DNA of 9,363 bases from an uncultured Subdoligranulum sp. (GCF_937890665.1 NZ_CALADU010000271.1:1-9363); one strand, 5' to 3'. Numbered from the stretch's first letter, positions 1-7,265 are shown. Notes: generated by a model from the letters alone, not told the origin. Numbers and translations: made by a program.

Positions 1-43
1 AAAATAAAATTGATATCATACCGCCTCAAAGGAGGAGACAGCA

Positions 44-310
44 ATGGCAGCGAAAGAAATGCGGCAAGCGATGATGGAAAAGCTGGGCACAAGGGAGTAC
101 CGGATCCGGCTGACCGAGGACCCCGAGGGGGGCTTTGTGGCATCGATCCCGGAGCTGCCAGGGTGCCTGACCTTTGGCGAAACCCGGGAGGAAGCGCTGG
201 CCCGGATGGAAGATGCAAAACGGTGCTGGTTGGCAGCAGTGCGGGAAGCGAACGCCCTGGCTGATCGAGGTCAGGCCGATCGGGGTAAGATGGGTTCAAA
301 AAGAAAATAG
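44..310 (+). CDS. HicB-like antitoxin-fold protein (solitary, short)
   Basis: This 88-aa protein resembles the HicB family of type II toxin-antitoxin antitoxins. In that family a partial RNase H-like fold binds and blocks the mRNA-cleaving toxin HicA. Residues about 18-68 carry the family pattern: a short beta strand (YRIRLTEDPEGG), then FVASIPELPGC, then a TFGETREEALA turn leading into a helix. The ATG is well supported by AAAGGAGG at 28-35, eight bases upstream. Most complete HicB proteins carry a C-terminal ribbon-helix-helix or HTH domain that represses the operon. Here only about 20 charged, lysine/arginine-rich residues follow the core, so that domain is absent. No HicA gene is visible: only 43 bases precede the gene, and a terminator follows it. 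It may be an orphan HicB-fold protein, or hicA may lie just outside the window. The fold assignment is fairly secure; an antitoxin role is inferred. Confidence 0.75.
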   Translation: MAAKEMRQAMMEKLGTREYRIRLTEDPEGGFVASIPELPGCLTFGETREEALARMEDAKRCWLAAVREANALADRGQADRGKMGSKRK

Positions 311-323
311 AAGAGTGTATCAG

Positions 324-356
324 AAAAAGGCCATTCCATTTTGGAATGGCCTTTTT
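324..356 (+). terminator. Rho-independent terminator after the HicB-like gene
   Basis: GGCCATTCCA (329-338) pairs perfectly with TGGAATGGCC (342-351) around a 3-base loop. The stem is flanked by five A (324-328) and five T (352-356), so the structure can terminate from either side. It begins 13 bases after the HicB-like stop codon and closes that transcription unit. Confidence 0.85.
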
Positions 357-488
357 GCGAGGGAATTCGCTTTGATGAAAGAATCAGATCACCACGTCTC
401 TATCAGAAACTGTATTCTACTTGTACAGGATAGAGAGTCGGAATTGACAAAAGCGACAGAGGAAATGCTCGAGGTACAACCGGTTATT

Positions 489-569
489 TAAGGGAATATA
501 CTCCTGATATTTGACTTTCCCCTTACTATCTGCTATGTTTTAAGGGAAATGAGAGGCGGTTAAGGGAAT
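489..569. repeat. TAAGGGA motif cluster upstream of fic (candidate operators)
   Basis: Four copies of a TAAGGGAA-type motif lie here: TAAGGGAAT at 489-497, an inverted variant with one extra C (TTCCCCTTA) at 517-525, TAAGGGAAA at 541-549, and TAAGGGAAT at 561-569. The second sits in the spacer of the predicted promoter, the third at its -10/start-site region, and the fourth overlaps the fic ATG. Copies three and four are exactly 20 bases apart, about two helical turns, as expected of sites bound on one DNA face. Matching copies also occur after the gene. The likely binder is the winged-helix domain of the Fic protein itself; that is inference. Confidence 0.6.
511..539 (+). promoter_or_regulatory. 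Predicted fic promoter with extended -10
   Basis: The -35 box TTGACT (511-516) and -10 box TATGTT (534-539) are separated by 17 bases, and a TGC triplet directly before the -10 gives an extended -10. Transcription would begin near 546, leaving a leader of about 22 bases. Two TAAGGGA motifs overlap or abut this promoter, which fits repression. Confidence 0.5.
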
Positions 570-1614
570 GAGAACATTCAACTACTCGAAAATCAAAGAG
601 CAAAAATGGGATTCTGAAATTCTTGGATATATTGCAGCAATCTACCGAGAAGTTGGAAAGCAGGAGCAATATCTAAAGCAGCGCCCGGAAGAATTGGAGA
701 AGCTTGTCGAGATTGCAAAAATACAGAGTACCGAAGCATCCAATGCCATCGAGGGAATTGTCACCACCAATACCCGTATCCGACAGTTGGTGGAGGAAAA
801 GACCACGCCGAAAAATCGTGATGAACAGGAAATCGCCGGATATCGTGATGTGCTGAATGCAATCCATGACAGCTTTGATGTAATTCCCATCTCCAGAAAT
901 TACATTTTGCAGTTACACAAAATCATGTACAGTCACATGAATAATCCTTTGGCAGGACAGACTAAAAATATCCAGAACTATATCAGTGCGACCTATCCGG
1001 ACGGACATACGGAAACCCTCTTCACTCCGCTTTCTCCATTTGAAACACCGGAAGCGCTGGATAAAATCTGTGAAGAATACAACCGTGTAATCGGCAACTT
1101 TGAAGTGGAACCGCTGATTGCAATTCCAATTTTTATCCATGACTTTCTTTGTATTCATCCGTTCAATGACGGAAATGGAAGAATGAGCCGTTTGCTCACA
1201 ACCTTGCTGTTATACCGCAACGGTTTCTATGTAGGAAAATACATCTCTCTGGAAGCCAAGATTGCAAAAACGAAGGACCTTTACTATGATGCACTTGCAA
1301 GATCCCAGGACGGGTGGCATGAAGGCTGTGAAGATGCAGTCCCTTTTATCAAATATCTGCTGAGCATCATTCTTGCAGCTTATAAGGATTTTGAAGACAG
1401 ATTCTCGATCATAGAAACAAAGCTGCCAGCAGTAGAGAAGGTAAGAAAGGCAACACAAAATAAGATTGGAAGGTTCACGAAACAGGATATTCGAGAACTG
1501 TGCCCATCTTTGAGCATCAGTTCCATTGAAGGCTCTCTGAGAAAATTGGTAAAAGAAGGCGATTTGAAGAGAGAAGGTTCCGGTAAGGCAACTTATTATC
1601 TCCGCTTACGATAA
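568..1614 (+). CDS. Fic-family AMP-transferase, class II inhibitory motif, C-terminal winged helix
   Basis: A 348-aa Fic protein. Fic enzymes typically transfer AMP from ATP to hydroxyl side chains of target proteins. The catalytic loop is intact: HPFNDGNGRMSR at 197-208, with the general base H197, D201 and the phosphate-binding N203/G204/R205. An inhibitory helix motif (S/T)xxxE(G/N) is at S58-G63 (SNAIEG), N-terminal to the Fic core, which makes this a class II, self-inhibited Fic with E62 as the blocking glutamate. An N-terminal Fic_N-type region covers about 1-100 and a winged-helix domain about 285-348. The ATG at 568 is chosen because the N-terminus matches family members. The best ribosome site is GAGAGG (551-556), since the nearer AGGGA is too close. 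The gene is AT-richer than its GC-rich neighbours and is bracketed by TAAGGGA motifs, suggesting an acquired, autoregulated module. The target protein cannot be told from sequence. Confidence 0.93.
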   Translation: MRTFNYSKIKEQKWDSEILGYIAAIYREVGKQEQYLKQRPEELEKLVEIAKIQSTEASNAIEGIVTTNTRIRQLVEEKTTPKNRDEQEIAGYRDVLNAIHDSFDVIPISRNYILQLHKIMYSHMNNPLAGQTKNIQNYISATYPDGHTETLFTPLSPFETPEALDKICEEYNRVIGNFEVEPLIAIPIFIHDFLCIHPFNDGNGRMSRLLTTLLLYRNGFYVGKYISLEAKIAKTKDLYYDALARSQDGWHEGCEDAVPFIKYLLSIILAAYKDFEDRFSIIETKLPAVEKVRKATQNKIGRFTKQDIRELCPSLSISSIEGSLRKLVKEGDLKREGSGKATYYLRLR

Positions 1615-1617
1615 ATG

Positions 1618-1686
1618 CCCTTATGTTTGCTGTATTTCCCTTAATTTAATGAGATATTTAAGGGATTTGTAACTTTGTAAGGGAAT
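1618..1686. repeat. TAAGGGA motif cluster downstream of fic
   Basis: Four further matches to the upstream motif follow the fic stop codon: an inverted partial CCCTTA at 1618-1623, inverted TTTCCCTTA at 1635-1643, TAAGGGAT at 1659-1666 and TAAGGGAAT at 1678-1686. The last two are 19 bases apart, close to the 20-base spacing upstream. No clear fic terminator is present here. The copies could regulate the next gene, load a repressor loop across fic, or mark the ends of a transferable cassette. Confidence 0.55.
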
Positions 1687-1755
1687 TGGCATCCTCCTCA
1701 CGGCTAAATCCGGGGGGATTCTGTGATCAACAATCACTGCATGGAGGTGTTTTTT

Positions 1756-2472
1756 ATGACGGTGAAAGAGCTGATCCAAAGCCAGCCAGAGGAAACGGTT
1801 GTTGCAGCACTGTGTGAGCGGTTCCGGGTTCGAGCCGAGGACCGGGAACAGGCAGAAGAGGCACTGACCCGGTTTGTCCGGAGCCTGGACCCGATCGAGC
1901 CGGTGGGGGAAGGGGATCTGATCCTGGGGATTCTCCGCACATCGGAAGAAGGCGAGTTCCTGGAGCCCTGTCTGTACCGGAAGGCGGAGATCGCCGCGAA
2001 GTTTCACATCGAACCGGAGCTGGAGGAACTTTCCGGCCTGGAGGGGCTTTCCGAGGAGGAAATCGAGCGCCTGGCGTACCTCGATCCGCTCCCGGATTCC
2101 TATGCCTTTGAATATGCACCCTGGAACGAGGTTCTCGGCTGCGAGGTATATCTCCCCAATGCCAGAGAGGTGGGGGAAAGGGCACTGTGCGCCGCAGTCC
2201 TGTGGGAAATGAGCTTCTTTGGCCTGGAGGAATCCCGTGTGGAGAGGGCACGGGAACAGCTGCATGAGGCGGTGCAGGAAGCGGAGGAAGAGCGAAACAA
2301 GTCGTTCGTTTCTCTGGAAGCGCTGTGCGAGTCGCTGGGGATCCCCCGGCAAACCGAAGAGGAAAAGAAAAAATCCCACCTGCGGCTCTGCCGGGAGCAG
2401 CTGACAAACCGGCTGAGGACTTATCGGGTGTTGAGGCAGTACACCGGCAAAAACAAGGGGCAGCGCCAGTGA
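1756..2472 (+). CDS. Uncharacterised acidic protein, probably DUF6557-like
   Basis: This 238-aa protein is glutamate-rich, has no signal peptide or membrane segment, and is presumably cytosolic. The start at 1756 follows GGAGGT (1743-1748) by seven bases; the in-frame ATG at 1723 has no such site. Residues 1-50 form predicted helices beginning MTVKELIQSQ. A central segment has YAFEYAPWNEVLG (116-128), and a helix with VLWEMSFFG is at 148-156. A long charged helical region (157-225) ends in a basic tail. The APW...LG and LWEMSFFG blocks resemble what I remember of DUF6557 proteins of gut Clostridia, in which the function is unknown; that family name is tentative. It is GC-rich like the HicB-like gene and the surface protein, so it probably belongs to the resident background that the Fic module interrupts. 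Codon pattern and ribosome site support a real gene more strongly than any functional call. Confidence 0.85.
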   Translation: MTVKELIQSQPEETVVAALCERFRVRAEDREQAEEALTRFVRSLDPIEPVGEGDLILGILRTSEEGEFLEPCLYRKAEIAAKFHIEPELEELSGLEGLSEEEIERLAYLDPLPDSYAFEYAPWNEVLGCEVYLPNAREVGERALCAAVLWEMSFFGLEESRVERAREQLHEAVQEAEEERNKSFVSLEALCESLGIPRQTEEEKKKSHLRLCREQLTNRLRTYRVLRQYTGKNKGQRQ

Positions 2473-2578
2473 AACTGTAAAACAGCACAAAGCCTGAATC
2501 AAGAGGTGCGCCAGGATATCGGTTGTATTTGCGATATTGTACAGAGTTCCTTGTTTTGAATGTCTAAATTTTTTAGTG

Positions 2579-2607
2579 TTGTATCCAGAAAAAATATAAG
2601 ATATACT
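2579..2607 (+). promoter_or_regulatory. Predicted promoter of the surface-protein gene
   Basis: TTGTAT (2579-2584) and TATACT (2602-2607) are separated by 17 bases in an AT-rich stretch. Transcription would start near 2614, giving a leader of roughly 75 bases before the ATG at 2690. The rest of the 2473-2689 gap holds only a short inverted repeat (ATATCG 2516-2521 with CGATAT 2532-2537) of unknown meaning. Confidence 0.55.
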
Positions 2608-2689
2608 AATATTGGATTAAATACCTATTTCTGTGTGGTATAACATACGACGATTTTATAGCACATGGAAAAACAAGGAGGAATATCAA

Positions 2690-5600
2690 ATGAATCGACT
2701 GAAACGGTCGGCGGCACTGCTGCTGGCTGCGCTTACAGTCCTTTCCATGTCGGGCATGACAGCTTTTGCTGAGGCAGGGCTGCCCGAACCTACGGCAGCC
2801 GCAGAAAACGGTGAACCGGATGTGGATGGCATACCGGAGCAAAAACCCACACCGCCGCAGGCGAGCCAACCTGCCGCCCTGGGTGCGGAGGCCCAGAAAG
2901 ATGAAAATGACGGGCAGCACCCCCAGGACCGAGCAGCGGATGATGCCCAGCCAGCAGCGAATACGGATCTGGTGAAGGAGAATGTGGAAATCACCGTCGG
3001 AGAAATCGTCTACACCGTTGATTTCTATGACGACGGCAGCGCCCGGTGGGCCTGTCTGTGGGATGTAAGCAATCCGCCCTCTCCCACAAGTCTTGCTCTG
3101 CCCGAGACATTTTCATACGAAGGGGTCGAGTATCCTGTAACCCAAATTCAGTTTACCCAGTGGGATAAGCGCCGCAATGTTACGGCGCTGACCTTGCCGG
3201 ATACCCTGACCGCGGTAAATCATTCCTCGTTCTACAAATTCCCCGCTTTGAAGGAAATCACGATCCCCGGCAGCATCAAGAACTTTGATGGATCGTTTCA
3301 GAACATGAGCGACCTCCTCACCATTACCTTTGATGAAGGTGTGGAGGAAATTTCGAGCAATTCCATGGTCTATGGCTGCGATGTTCTTGCGGAAATCAAT
3401 CTCCCCACATCACTGAAGCGGATCACTGCGCCGGCAGCTTTTGCCAGTGCTCCGGCGCTGAAAAGCATCCATTTGCCGGAAGGGCTTGTGATTGCCGAAG
3501 GGAGCCTGCTGTCCGACTGCACAGCGTTGACCCATGTGGAGCTGCCCGCTTCCATCACGGAGATTCCGTCCAGAACCTTTTCCGGATGCAGCAAATTGGA
3601 GCGTGTTACAGCCCGGGGGCAGATCACTGCGATCGGGTTGTCTGCGTTTTATCAGTGCAGCGCTCTGAAGGAAATCCCGGACCTTGGTGCAGTGAAACGG
3701 ATCGAATCCAATGCATTTGAAGAATGCACGGCTCTGACCGGTCCGGTGAACCTGAGCCGTGTGACCGAGATGGGTGCTTATGCATTTTACAAATGCAAAC
3801 AACTGACGGGTGCGGTCGATCTTTCCCGCCTGGCAAAGATCCCGGACCAGGCATTCAGCTACACCGATATTGAAGCCGTCACTTTGAGCGACGAGCTGAC
3901 CTCCATTGGAAGGTGGGGCTTTTTGGGCACCAAGCTGAAAACGATTGCCTTCCCGGAAACCTTGATCTCCATTGGGCCGTATGCCTTCTGCTATTCCGAT
4001 CAGCTCAGCGGTACGGTTGTGATCCCCGACCGTGTAACTGAAATCGGCACCTGTGCGTTTCAGGATACAAGGGTGGAGCACTTTGAAATCGGCAGCGGCG
4101 TGGAGGTCCTGGAGGCCGATGTGTTCAAAGAAAATCCGGCGCTGAAGGAGATCGTTATCCACAACAGCCAGGATCATGTTACGATTCAAGGACAGCTTGA
4201 AGGCAATGTTACGGTTCAGTATACACAGCAGTCGATGGACGATGCCGCGGGGGATACCATCTCCGGAGAGCCAGATGCCCCGACGCTGCAGGAAGCCGTG
4301 AACGCAGCAGCCAAGGCCGAAAACGGCGGCACCATAAAGCTGGAAAAGAATGTGAAGCTGGCCCAGGCTGTAACAGTCCCCAAGGGGAAAACCGTTACCA
4401 TTACAGCGGAACAGCCGTTCCAGATTGCAGGAACCAAGACAGCCAACCTCAAAAACCTCTTTCTGGTGGAAGAGGGCGGGTCGCTTGTGCTTTCCGGTTC
4501 GGTTACACTGTTTGGCCGCTACAATATCGGAAGTGTCCTGCTGAACTATGGAAGTCTGACCCTTGCCGGGGAAGCGGTTGTTACCAGCTCCAGGATCGCC
4601 AGCGATACCGCCAACGGGCTGAATGGATCCGGGATCGGTGTCATTGACAACCGGGGCGAAAAGGCGGTATTCACATTGTCCGGCGGTAAAATTACCCGGA
4701 ATGCGCTGAACGACGATTCGATTGTATACAGCGGCATTGTACGGGCCAGTGATGGTGCCAAGGTCATCATCACCGGCGGCGAAATTTCGGGCAACCAAGC
4801 AGTTGCTGTGTCTGCCCCGAACTGTTCCTCCGGGCTGCTGCTGATGGGGCATTCCAGCGCAGTGATGAGCGGAGGAAAAATCAGCGGAAACACCGGGCAT
4901 CGGGGAAGTGCAGTCATGCTCTTTGGAAACGACGACAAGCATCGCACAACCTTTGAGATGCACGGAGGAATCTTGTCCAACAACAACTGCTCCTCGAAGC
5001 AGAATGTCGAGGGATCGGGGGCAGTGCATGTCGAGGACCATGCAAAATTCCACATGACTGGCGGCGAAATCGCTTTCAACAAGGGGGTCCAGGGCGCCGG
5101 AGTTTGCGTAGTAGACGGAAACTTGCAGATGAGCGATGAGGAGTATAAGACTGCTTTTGTAATGGACGGCGGTAAAATCCACCACAACAAGGGCAGCATC
5201 GGCGGTGGAATCTATTCATACTCCAATGGTGTGAAGCTGAAAGCCGGAGAAATCAGCGACAATACTGCCTATAATATGGGCGGCGGTATGTACAGCGAAG
5301 GAAATTACGACCATTACAGCACCATGCACCTTTCCAATGCGCTGATTACAGAGAACACTGCACGGCTGGGTGGAGGACTGTGGTTCTGTGCCACAGGAGA
5401 AACCTCCGTCCATATCACAGAAGGTGCCGCCATCTTTGATAATACAGCAAGGGATACTGCGCTTGAAAAGGGTGCCGGAGATGACTTTGTCTTTGCATCA
5501 AATCCGGCAGAGGATTTCCCGGCTACCCTGCCCAATCGAATGCTGGGCGGCGGAGCAGCACAGTGGTATAAAGATGGTGCGATTTATCTGCCTGCTGCAG

Positions 5601-6445
5601 GCGTTTACCCGTCTGTATCCGAAAAAACGCCCCGATACGGCACAAGCGGAGCCGATATGACCCCGGTAACGGTGGAAAACTATGTCGATTGTCTGTCCTT
5701 GAAATTGATCCCCTGTTCCCAGGAAGGCAAGGATCTGGCCAGACGAGAAGCCAAACTGATTATCCGTGGAAATCATGCGGATATGGGCGGCGGAATCGGA
5801 GCCAATGGCGGAATCGACATCGGAAAAGAAGAAAACACTTCCGTGGCTGTATCGAAGAAGTGGGTGGGCGGAAACGAAGCGAGCCGGCCGGAGTCGGTTA
5901 CAGTCCAGCTGCTCAGCAATGGGGTCGTGATCGATACGGCAGACTTGTCCGCTGCAAACAACTGGGCCCACTCCTTTGAAAAGCTCCCCACAACGGATGC
6001 GGAAGGGGACCCGTATCAGTACAATGTGGAAGAACTTACTGTACCGGGATACAGCAGCCGGATCACCGGAGATAGCCGCAACGGCTTTGTCATCACCAAC
6101 ACCAAGACCTCTTCGGGCGGCGGTGGAGGCGGAGGCGGCAGCAGCAGAAATGATTATACCAGCCTTACCGTCAATAAGACCTGGACCACAGACGATGGAC
6201 GGGCAATTCCGGAGTTTGTGCGTGTAGAACTGCTGCGGGATGGCCAAAGATACCAGATCGTGGAACTCAGTGCAGAAAACAGGTGGACATACACCTGGAA
6301 GCATCTGAATGACCGCTATGACTGGAGCGTTGCGGAAATGGATACGCCGGAGGGATTTGTTTCTACTGTTTCTCACCGCGGAAAGATCTGGACCATTACA
6401 AATAACGATATCCCCATCAAGGAGAATCCGTCCACAGGCCGGTAA
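2690..6445 (+). CDS. Large secreted BspA-type LRR / beta-helix / Cna_B surface protein
   Basis: A 1251-aa exported protein, probably an adhesin or matrix/host-binding factor. The start at 2690 follows AAGGAGG (2675-2681) and opens a classic signal peptide: basic MNRLKRS, hydrophobic core, cleavage likely after AFA (residue 27). An acidic, proline/alanine-rich linker runs to about 85. Residues about 135-500 are BspA-type leucine-rich repeats (LRR_5), about a dozen, with patterns such as ITEIPSRTFSGCSKLERV. Residues about 525-940 are a right-handed beta-helix with nine coils marked by GG-x-I-x-x-N at 665, 696, 728, 759, 791, 827, 852, 883 and 911, roughly 31 residues apart. Two Cna_B domains follow (about 1050-1138 and 1157-1240), with likely isopeptide triads K1056/E1115/N1137 and K1163/E1216/N1238, joined by an eight-glycine linker (1143-1150). 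The protein ends KENPSTGR, resembling an NPxTG sorting motif, but lacks the hydrophobic segment and basic tail needed for classical anchoring. No frame just downstream supplies them. Confidence 0.92.
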   Translation: MNRLKRSAALLLAALTVLSMSGMTAFAEAGLPEPTAAAENGEPDVDGIPEQKPTPPQASQPAALGAEAQKDENDGQHPQDRAADDAQPAANTDLVKENVEITVGEIVYTVDFYDDGSARWACLWDVSNPPSPTSLALPETFSYEGVEYPVTQIQFTQWDKRRNVTALTLPDTLTAVNHSSFYKFPALKEITIPGSIKNFDGSFQNMSDLLTITFDEGVEEISSNSMVYGCDVLAEINLPTSLKRITAPAAFASAPALKSIHLPEGLVIAEGSLLSDCTALTHVELPASITEIPSRTFSGCSKLERVTARGQITAIGLSAFYQCSALKEIPDLGAVKRIESNAFEECTALTGPVNLSRVTEMGAYAFYKCKQLTGAVDLSRLAKIPDQAFSYTDIEAVTLSDELTSIGRWGFLGTKLKTIAFPETLISIGPYAFCYSDQLSGTVVIPDRVTEIGTCAFQDTRVEHFEIGSGVEVLEADVFKENPALKEIVIHNSQDHVTIQGQLEGNVTVQYTQQSMDDAAGDTISGEPDAPTLQEAVNAAAKAENGGTIKLEKNVKLAQAVTVPKGKTVTITAEQPFQIAGTKTANLKNLFLVEEGGSLVLSGSVTLFGRYNIGSVLLNYGSLTLAGEAVVTSSRIASDTANGLNGSGIGVIDNRGEKAVFTLSGGKITRNALNDDSIVYSGIVRASDGAKVIITGGEISGNQAVAVSAPNCSSGLLLMGHSSAVMSGGKISGNTGHRGSAVMLFGNDDKHRTTFEMHGGILSNNNCSSKQNVEGSGAVHVEDHAKFHMTGGEIAFNKGVQGAGVCVVDGNLQMSDEEYKTAFVMDGGKIHHNKGSIGGGIYSYSNGVKLKAGEISDNTAYNMGGGMYSEGNYDHYSTMHLSNALITENTARLGGGLWFCATGETSVHITEGAAIFDNTARDTALEKGAGDDFVFASNPAEDFPATLPNRMLGGGAAQWYKDGAIYLPAAGVYPSVSEKTPRYGTSGADMTPVTVENYVDCLSLKLIPCSQEGKDLARREAKLIIRGNHADMGGGIGANGGIDIGKEENTSVAVSKKWVGGNEASRPESVTVQLLSNGVVIDTADLSAANNWAHSFEKLPTTDAEGDPYQYNVEELTVPGYSSRITGDSRNGFVITNTKTSSGGGGGGGGSSRNDYTSLTVNKTWTTDDGRAIPEFVRVELLRDGQRYQIVELSAENRWTYTWKHLNDRYDWSVAEMDTPEGFVSTVSHRGKIWTITNNDIPIKENPSTGR

Positions 6446-6470
6446 CACAGAATCGGGATTCGATTCACAG

Positions 6471-6506
6471 AAAAGGCTCCTTGCTGTTTCCGGAAAGGAG
6501 CCTTTT
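6471..6506 (+). terminator. Rho-independent terminator after the surface-protein gene
   Basis: AAAAGGCTCCTT (6471-6482) pairs perfectly with AAGGAGCCTTTT (6495-6506) across a 12-base loop. The A/T ends give a short U-tract on either strand. It starts 26 bases past the stop codon and isolates the surface-protein gene as its own unit. Confidence 0.8.
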
Positions 6507-6574
6507 CACTTTTGATGCAGCTTTTTCCGCCACAGGTAAGCCCTGTTTTCGTGCTTTTCCTTTTTCTACGGCTG

Positions 6575-6583
6575 TGCTACAAT
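6575..6583 (+). promoter_or_regulatory. Possible extended -10 promoter for the small-gene pair
   Basis: TGCTACAAT forms an extended -10 element about 42 bases upstream of the ATG at 6625. No good -35 box is visible at the expected distance. A second -10-like sequence, TATACT (6592-6597), also lacks a -35. The preceding terminator implies a promoter must lie in this gap. Confidence 0.4.
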
Positions 6584-6624
6584 AAACCTGGTATACTGAT
6601 AGATTCAGAGAGGAGAGGATCGCG

Positions 6625-6846
6625 ATGACAGAACAAGAAATGCTGCAGGCGATTATGGAAAAGCTGGATGCAGTCGATAAACAGCTTTCTTCGATGGGCG
6701 AGCGGATCACCGCTATTGAAGAAAGTATCTCCGATATCAGGAAAGATACAATGATTATACGCAGTGCAGTCAACAGCCTGACCGAATGGGCTGGCCAGGT
6801 AGCAGCGTTTACACAGGTGCATATTCCTGTCCGGAAGGCAGAGTAA
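6625..6846 (+). CDS. Small coiled-coil protein, function unknown
   Basis: A 73-aa protein with a strong purine-rich ribosome site (GAGAGGAGAGGA, about 6607-6618). Residues about 5-50 have a heptad pattern of I/L/M/V spaced three and four apart (MLQAIMEKLDAVDKQL, then ITAIEESISDI), predicting one long amphipathic coiled coil that probably oligomerises. No membrane segment follows, which argues against a phage XhlA-type holin accessory protein. A short C-terminal tail with a tryptophan (TEWAGQ) ends VRKAE. The next gene begins 23 bases later, so the two are probably co-transcribed. I do not recognise a specific family; small coiled-coil proteins of this kind are common in Firmicutes accessory regions. 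Confidence 0.7.
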   Translation: MTEQEMLQAIMEKLDAVDKQLSSMGERITAIEESISDIRKDTMIIRSAVNSLTEWAGQVAAFTQVHIPVRKAE

Positions 6847-6869
6847 CAGGAAAGGCATTTTGCAGAGAG

Positions 6870-7265
6870 ATGAGCGAGATTGTGAGCCAGGAAGATGAAC
6901 GGGAAATCCTTGTCAGAAAGGTAGTTTTTGAGAAATATTATTCGAGTGAACAGCACTCCACCTGTCTGGTTCTGACCGGATATATCGATTCAAAGCTGCA
7001 CACAGCCACGGTCGACATCAAAAACATCATGGCGACGGAAGGCCTGTCATTTAAAGAATGCTACCGGATTCTGAAGATTCCAGAGGGATTCCAGGAGACA
7101 CTGCGGCTTCTGTTGGATCAGGACCAGATCATCTGGACAAAAGAACTGATAAAAGAGTACCTTGCCAGTGCAGACCTGCCGATGGGAAAGATCCGGAGAA
7201 TTGCAAGAGACGCTTGGCCTGATATACTCGAAAGTGTCTTTGGGAAGGAAAAATCGACGGACTGA
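6870..7265 (+). CDS. Hypothetical 131-aa protein
   Basis: Not recognised. The start at 6870 (MSEIVSQEDE) is preferred because an earlier in-frame ATG at 6786 would overlap the coiled-coil gene and gives an unconvincing N-terminus. The ribosome site is weak (AGGAAAGG at about 6848-6855 is rather far), so translation may depend on coupling to the upstream gene, which ends 23 bases before. The protein is mostly helical and charged, without signal peptide or membrane helix. Residues 20-55 look like mixed strands (CLVLTGYIDSK, TATVDIKNIM) and 60-125 like helices (FKECYRILKIP, ETLRLLLDQDQ, basic GKIRRIARDAW). The second half could be a small helical DNA- or protein-binding domain, but no motif supports a firm call. 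Its codon use resembles the preceding gene. Confidence 0.65.
   Translation: MSEIVSQEDEREILVRKVVFEKYYSSEQHSTCLVLTGYIDSKLHTATVDIKNIMATEGLSFKECYRILKIPEGFQETLRLLLDQDQIIWTKELIKEYLASADLPMGKIRRIARDAWPDILESVFGKEKSTD

Noticed and set aside
375..491. Short plus-strand frame of 38 codons between the HicB-like gene and fic
   Set aside because: A GAGGG is present 11 bases before the ATG, but there is no promoter, no recognisable pattern, and the frame runs into the TAAGGGA operator zone. It is more likely intergenic sequence.
1691..1719. ATCCTCC/GGGGGAT hairpin between fic and the 238-aa gene as a fic terminator or riboswitch
   Set aside because: It is a seven-pair stem including a wobble, with a 15-base loop and no T-tract; no known riboswitch core is recognisable.
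1621..2502. Minus-strand open frames of 293 and 244 codons opposite the 238-aa gene
   Set aside because: They are rich in proline, serine and arginine/leucine as expected of antisense GC-rich frames, with no ribosome site. The plus-strand gene has a strong one.
2516..2537. Inverted repeat ATATCG/CGATAT as an operator upstream of the surface-protein promoter
   Set aside because: Six base pairs with a 10-base spacer in AT-rich DNA is easily due to chance, and it lies more than 40 bases upstream of the predicted -35.
2633..2689. Nineteen-residue N-terminal extension of the surface protein
   Set aside because: The ATG at 2633 has no ribosome site and would place a non-signal segment ahead of a textbook signal peptide. 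AAGGAGG directs the start to 2690.
3410..5185. Long minus-strand open frame (591 codons) opposite the surface-protein gene
   Set aside because: It is the mirror of a GC-rich, repetitive coding sequence whose plus frame has a signal peptide and clear domains. It has no ribosome site and its protein has no recognisable pattern.
5498..6448. Minus-strand open frame (316 codons) opposite the Cna_B region
   Set aside because: It is a shadow of the conserved Cna_B coding sequence, lacks a ribosome site, and its start lies between the gene end and its terminator.
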